A stretch of 64,000 nucleotides of DNA from Paramecium tetraurelia (taxonomy: Eukaryota > Ciliophora > Oligohymenophorea > Peniculida > Parameciidae). Below are positions 60,933-64,000 of the stretch, in pieces; position 1 is the stretch's first letter; the number at the start of each line of letters is the position of its first letter. Made by a program: the position numbers and the translations under genes. Location: the NCBI RefSeq assembly GCF_000165425.1, contig NW_001798978.1, positions 1-64,000 of the forward strand, in the 5' to 3' direction. Below the pieces are notes generated by a model, which made no database searches, was not told the DNA's origin, and saw only the letters and a list, made by a program, of their open reading frames with translations.

Positions 60933-62365
60933 TCATTTTTTATGATTTTGTAAAATAGTAGTTACTTAAGCACTTAAACTATGATATTTCTCTGACAAAA
61001 AGTGATCTTCTTTAAGTTATTCGTCTTCATCAAATTAAGTTGTCTTAAAGAATGTCCCAGGTTTTTTCAATGTATCAGGCAACGTCTTTAAACAAATTTT
61101 GTTCTGACTTTTCACTTCATCTGGAATCGGTTCTTAAAGCTCTTCGCTAATTTCGTCAATAGATCTCTAATAAATAATTCCCATAGAATTGTATATGCTT
61201 AAATTCTGATTGCCACTGCCGCAATTGCTATTGCTATTCTAATTAGATTCTTATTTATTTATCGGAGGCTATAATTATTAAAATTTAGATGGAGTCTATG
61301 CAGCTAAGTTATTGCAATTAAGCAAGTTGGATGAAAATTTTTCAAATTGCTTCAGTGGGAGTTCATCAGTTTGCAATGTTCCATACCTATTCATATTTTT
61401 GTCATAGTTATTCAATTGTGCATCCCACTCGTATTTATAATCCAAGAAAATATTAGAATGTTTAGCTGCTTATTAAATCAATTTCACAATGGTCTTATAG
61501 TCTGGTTCAGATGCATAAGTTAACTTCCTTAAATACCTAATAATTATTGAAAAGTATTACTCATATATTTTAATAAATTCATTAGGTAAATCTTTGAATA
61601 GTTCTTTCACTTCGATAGTTTCTTTAATCTCTCCTATTTTTTATGTCCTTTAATCATCAGGTACATGCTTTAGGTTTTGCCATGGTAAAGTACTAAACTA
61701 ATACTATTCACAAGCTGATACCCTTTGAGACAGTAGAGCATAACATAAAACAACGATTCCAAATCATCCTTTCTTCCTAATTCATATCCTTTATGCGCTG
61801 CTATTGATGCATATCTGGAAGTACCCACGAATGGCACTCTGTCTTTAAAAGGGCTTTTTTGGCATAATTTAAGACAATACATTAAAATCCCATTTTTGCG
61901 AATATAAATTTTACTAATCCCAAAATCGATCAAATACACCTTATTTTTTTCATCCAACATCATATTCTCTGGTTTCAAGTCTCGATGAAGTACACCTTAT
62001 TTATGTATTTCTTCTAATATTAAAACCAGTTCTATTGATAGTTAGAAAACAGATTTTAAACTCAACTTTTTCCTTTACTTTAGGATTGAGGATAAATCTT
62101 TTTATAACATTTCCATGACGATAACATTGTAAGAATCCTCCCAACCATAATATAACATTTAAGGCACTCCTCTAACATTTGATAATCTTGACAAAATTTC
62201 AACTTCTCTTTCAAGTGATCGCAAATGCTCATTTTCTGGCCTCTCTATTTTTATAGCCACTTGATTTCCATTTTTTTAATCAATTCCTTACATTACTATT
62301 CCAAAAGACCCTGACGATATCTTCTTTTAAGTGACGAACTGATTATTAATTTTGAGTTATTTCAT
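60933..62365 (-). CDS. Casein kinase 1 family protein kinase
   Basis: ATG 62365 (MKQLKINNQFVTQKKISS) begins a kinase: glycine loop ISSGSFGIVMQG, VAIKIERPE (catalytic Lys), HRDLKPENMML (catalytic loop), YLIDFGISKIY (DFG) and the CK1 signature GTSRYASIAAHKGYELGRKD in place of APE. LESLFYVMLYCLKG and LPWQ follow. A Gln/Asn/Ser-rich C-terminal tail of about 130 residues is probably regulatory. It should phosphorylate Ser/Thr in cytosol or cilia. A 36-residue insert between DFG and GTSRY is unusual. Stop TGA 60933-60935, and the dynein ATG lies 99 nt further down on the same strand. Confidence 0.93.
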
Positions 62366-62394
62366 ACAGATTATTTTAATAAATATGTAAGAAA
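62366..62394. promoter_or_regulatory. 29-nt divergent intergenic region
   Basis: Only 29 nt separate the ATG of the CK1 kinase (minus) from the ATG of the YbaK-domain gene (plus). It is a pure AT-rich stretch and must carry both transcription starts unless these lie inside coding sequence. Confidence 0.6.
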
Positions 62395-62867
62395 ATACAT
62401 AGACTTTCGAAGCTATCCAATAATTATTGAATACTAATAATATCCAATTCAAATTATTGATTCATGAACCTACTAAGACATCGGAAGAATCAGCCAAGGT
62501 GAGAGGAGTCTCCTTAGATAGTGGAGCAAAAGCAATGTTATTATAAAACAAAAAAACTTAACTTTTTATATTATGTGTAATGTCTGCTTCCAAGAAATTA
62601 TCTTGGAAATTAATAAGAAAGCTCCTAGATTGTAAATAACTGGATTTAGCTAATGAACAATAAGTCTATGAAGTTACTAAGTGTGTCACTGGTGCAGTCC
62701 CTCCTTTCGGAAGTATATTCAAAGTTCAAACTTATTTGGACCCATCATTAATAACACAAGGAGATTAGATCAATTTCAATTGTGGACTTAGAACACACAG
62801 TGTTGCAATGTCAATTCAAGATTATTTAAAAATAGAGAATCCTATATAATTGTAATTCTGTGAATGA
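62395..62867 (+). CDS. YbaK/ProRS-type editing-domain protein (aminoacyl-tRNA deacylase-like)
   Basis: An intronless frame from ATG 62395 (MQENTQTFEAIQQLLN) gives about 156 residues. The family pattern is clear: IHEPTKTSEESAKVRG (helix with the conserved E/SAxxRG), LDSGAKAMLL, SASKKLSWKLIRKLL (Lys of the active centre), TGCVTGAVPPFGSIF-like TKCVTGAVPPFGSIFKV (GxxPPFG motif), LDPSL and NFNCGLRTHSVAMSIQDYL. Such free-standing domains hydrolyse mischarged tRNAs. The protein is complete and of usual length. Stop TGA 62865-62867. Confidence 0.9.
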
Positions 62868-62890
62868 TCAATTATAAAATAAATATTAAA

Positions 62891-63222
62891 ATGAGTAAAA
62901 TTACAAAGGAGGAAGCCTATAAGTTAAAGAAATTGTTCTTTAAATCCTAAAATATACTCGATAAATATTAACCTAAGAAATATACCAACATTTCCTCTCG
63001 ATTACCATCTCTTCAAACTTGTCAATCACCAAAAACAGTCTTGCCAATGAAACAGTGTGTTACTTAATCGATTAAAGAACTTCTAGTAATCTCTATATTA
63101 AAACTAATTAGAATGCCAATGTATATTAATATATTGAAGGAATCCTGTACACCGAAGATTGTGTAATGCCTCTAAAAAAATAACCTTAGAAAGTTAAAAA
63201 AATTGTTAGATTTGTTGATTGA
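62891..63222 (+). CDS. Small basic hypothetical protein
   Basis: ATG 62891 (MSKITKEEAYKLKKLFF) begins a Lys/Ser-rich N-terminus. A 26-nt intron (GTAATCTCTATA...ATTAG, 63088-63113) joins it to NANVYQYIEGILYTEDCVMP and a basic end, finishing at TGA 63220-63222. About 100 residues. It follows the YbaK-domain gene on the same strand with a 23-nt gap. No family is recognised. Confidence 0.6.
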
Positions 63223-63588
63223 TATTATGCACTATTCAATATCACTATTTTGTATTTCAATAAATCTAAATATATTAAATTTGTTCTTTTTATGAAATAT
63301 CTGAAATTCAACAGTCAGTGATCAAATAATAAATCAAAAATATATTTAGGATTATTAATTTAATTCTAGGTTTTCGTTGATTTAGTTGTTTTAATTACGA
63401 TATAGCATCTACAAGATTGCTTTAATCATTTATTTCCTTAATCCGTAATTATTTCGATTTCTGTAATTAAATTGATTTTAATAATATTATTTGCAAAAAT
63501 AATAATTAGATTTTATTGGATTTTTCCAATTATATATAGAAAATTGAGTTTAAATCAAATCAATAAATTAACAATATATTAAATTTCT
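63223..63588. other. AT-rich spacer
   Basis: 366 nt between convergent genes. Short open frames exist on both strands, for example MIKAILQMLYRNQN on the minus strand near 63,435, but none has convincing composition or length. Confidence 0.35.
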
Positions 63589-64000
63589 TCAATTTCCTTA
63601 TTTAATTTTCCTTCTTGTTCCATTTAATGCTCCATCTAGCTACGTTAATGAAGCGATTATATTGAAAATCATAAATATTAAAGTACTAGCAAGAAAATAA
63701 TAAAATTGTTTGATATTTCCTTTTCCTATACATTTTCCAGTCCATGGACAATGATGATCCATCTCCTAAATGCATACATCACAATCACTACAATGCACTG
63801 TACCATGTAATTGTAACAATTTACATTTGGGACAATACCAAGTCTTACTATCATTTTACATGTCTAATTATGGTGCACATCTTGTCCTAGTTTCAATTTA
63901 ATTATTTTTATCATAATTAATTACTCCTGGATTAATTAAAGCAACCCAAGCATAACTCCAACATTGATTTACACAGACTAAAAAAGTTGCCCACTTGATG
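63589..64000 (-). CDS. DHHC palmitoyltransferase, 5' part beyond the window
   Basis: The visible C-terminal part contains WYCPKCKLLQLHGTVHCSDC, DVCIQEMDHHCPWTGKCIG and a following membrane helix, FYYFLASTLIFMIFNIIAS, then a Lys-rich tail and TGA 63589-63591. The Asp-His-His-Cys motif and the Cys-rich zinc module are intact (63730-63870). These enzymes add palmitate to cysteines of cytosolic faces of membrane proteins. The start and probably the first membrane helices lie to the right of the window. An upstream visible segment with CWSYAWVALINPGVINYDK precedes the CRD. Confidence 0.92.

Overview
The window is nuclear DNA of a ciliate, most likely the macronuclear genome of Paramecium or a close relative. 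Three things show this. Recognisable proteins read through only if TAA and TAG are Gln and TGA is the sole stop. Coding frames are rejoined by removing tiny GT...AG introns, mostly 19-31 nt and usually GTA...TAG. Genes are packed tightly in AT-rich DNA, often with gaps of 4-30 nt. Frame maps of standard-code ORFs are therefore misleading here. Almost every gene below was read by hand with the ciliate code and with introns inferred from frame continuity, so gene ends and domains are firmer than individual splice sites. I saw no tRNA, rRNA, transposon or CRISPR array.

Layout. 1-12 kb: an incomplete unknown gene, several coiled-coil and hypothetical proteins, a B-box zinc-finger protein, and a large conserved-looking protein with CxxC pairs. 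12-20 kb: a hypothetical coiled-coil gene, a RING-finger protein, a DUF3228 protein, a Rab GTPase, small genes, and a membrane-anchored pepsin-like aspartic protease whose tail carries a (TAA)11 polyglutamine run. 20-33 kb: Noc2 ribosome-biogenesis factor, a long coiled-coil protein, a PTB/hnRNP-L-like RNA-binding protein, a cyclic-nucleotide phosphodiesterase, a WD40 protein, a Q/N/P-rich protein and a PX-domain sorting nexin. 33-42.5 kb: a set of small genes (tandem CCCH zinc finger, SKP1, a DGTG-motif protein, unknowns), a class II DAHP synthase and a Pumilio-family protein. 42.5-48 kb: a guanylate-binding-protein GTPase with a long coiled coil, a mitochondrial-type DnaJ and a coiled-coil protein. 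48.2-60.8 kb: one 12.6-kb gene for the IFT (cytoplasmic type 2) dynein heavy chain. 60.9-64 kb: a CK1-family kinase, a YbaK/ProX-type editing-domain protein, a small unknown, and an incomplete DHHC palmitoyltransferase.

The genes do not form an operon or a single pathway. The recurring themes are those of a ciliated protist: IFT dynein, many coiled-coil proteins, cyclic-nucleotide and Rab/sorting-nexin trafficking, ubiquitin-pathway parts (RING, B-box, SKP1) and RNA-binding regulators (PUF, CCCH, PTB-like). The most notable points are the aspartic protease with both catalytic-site glycines replaced, the plant/bacterial-type DAHP synthase, the very small shared promoters (26 and 29 nt), same-strand and convergent neighbours only a few nucleotides apart or overlapping, and many genes of about 100-160 codons that a standard-code search cannot see.
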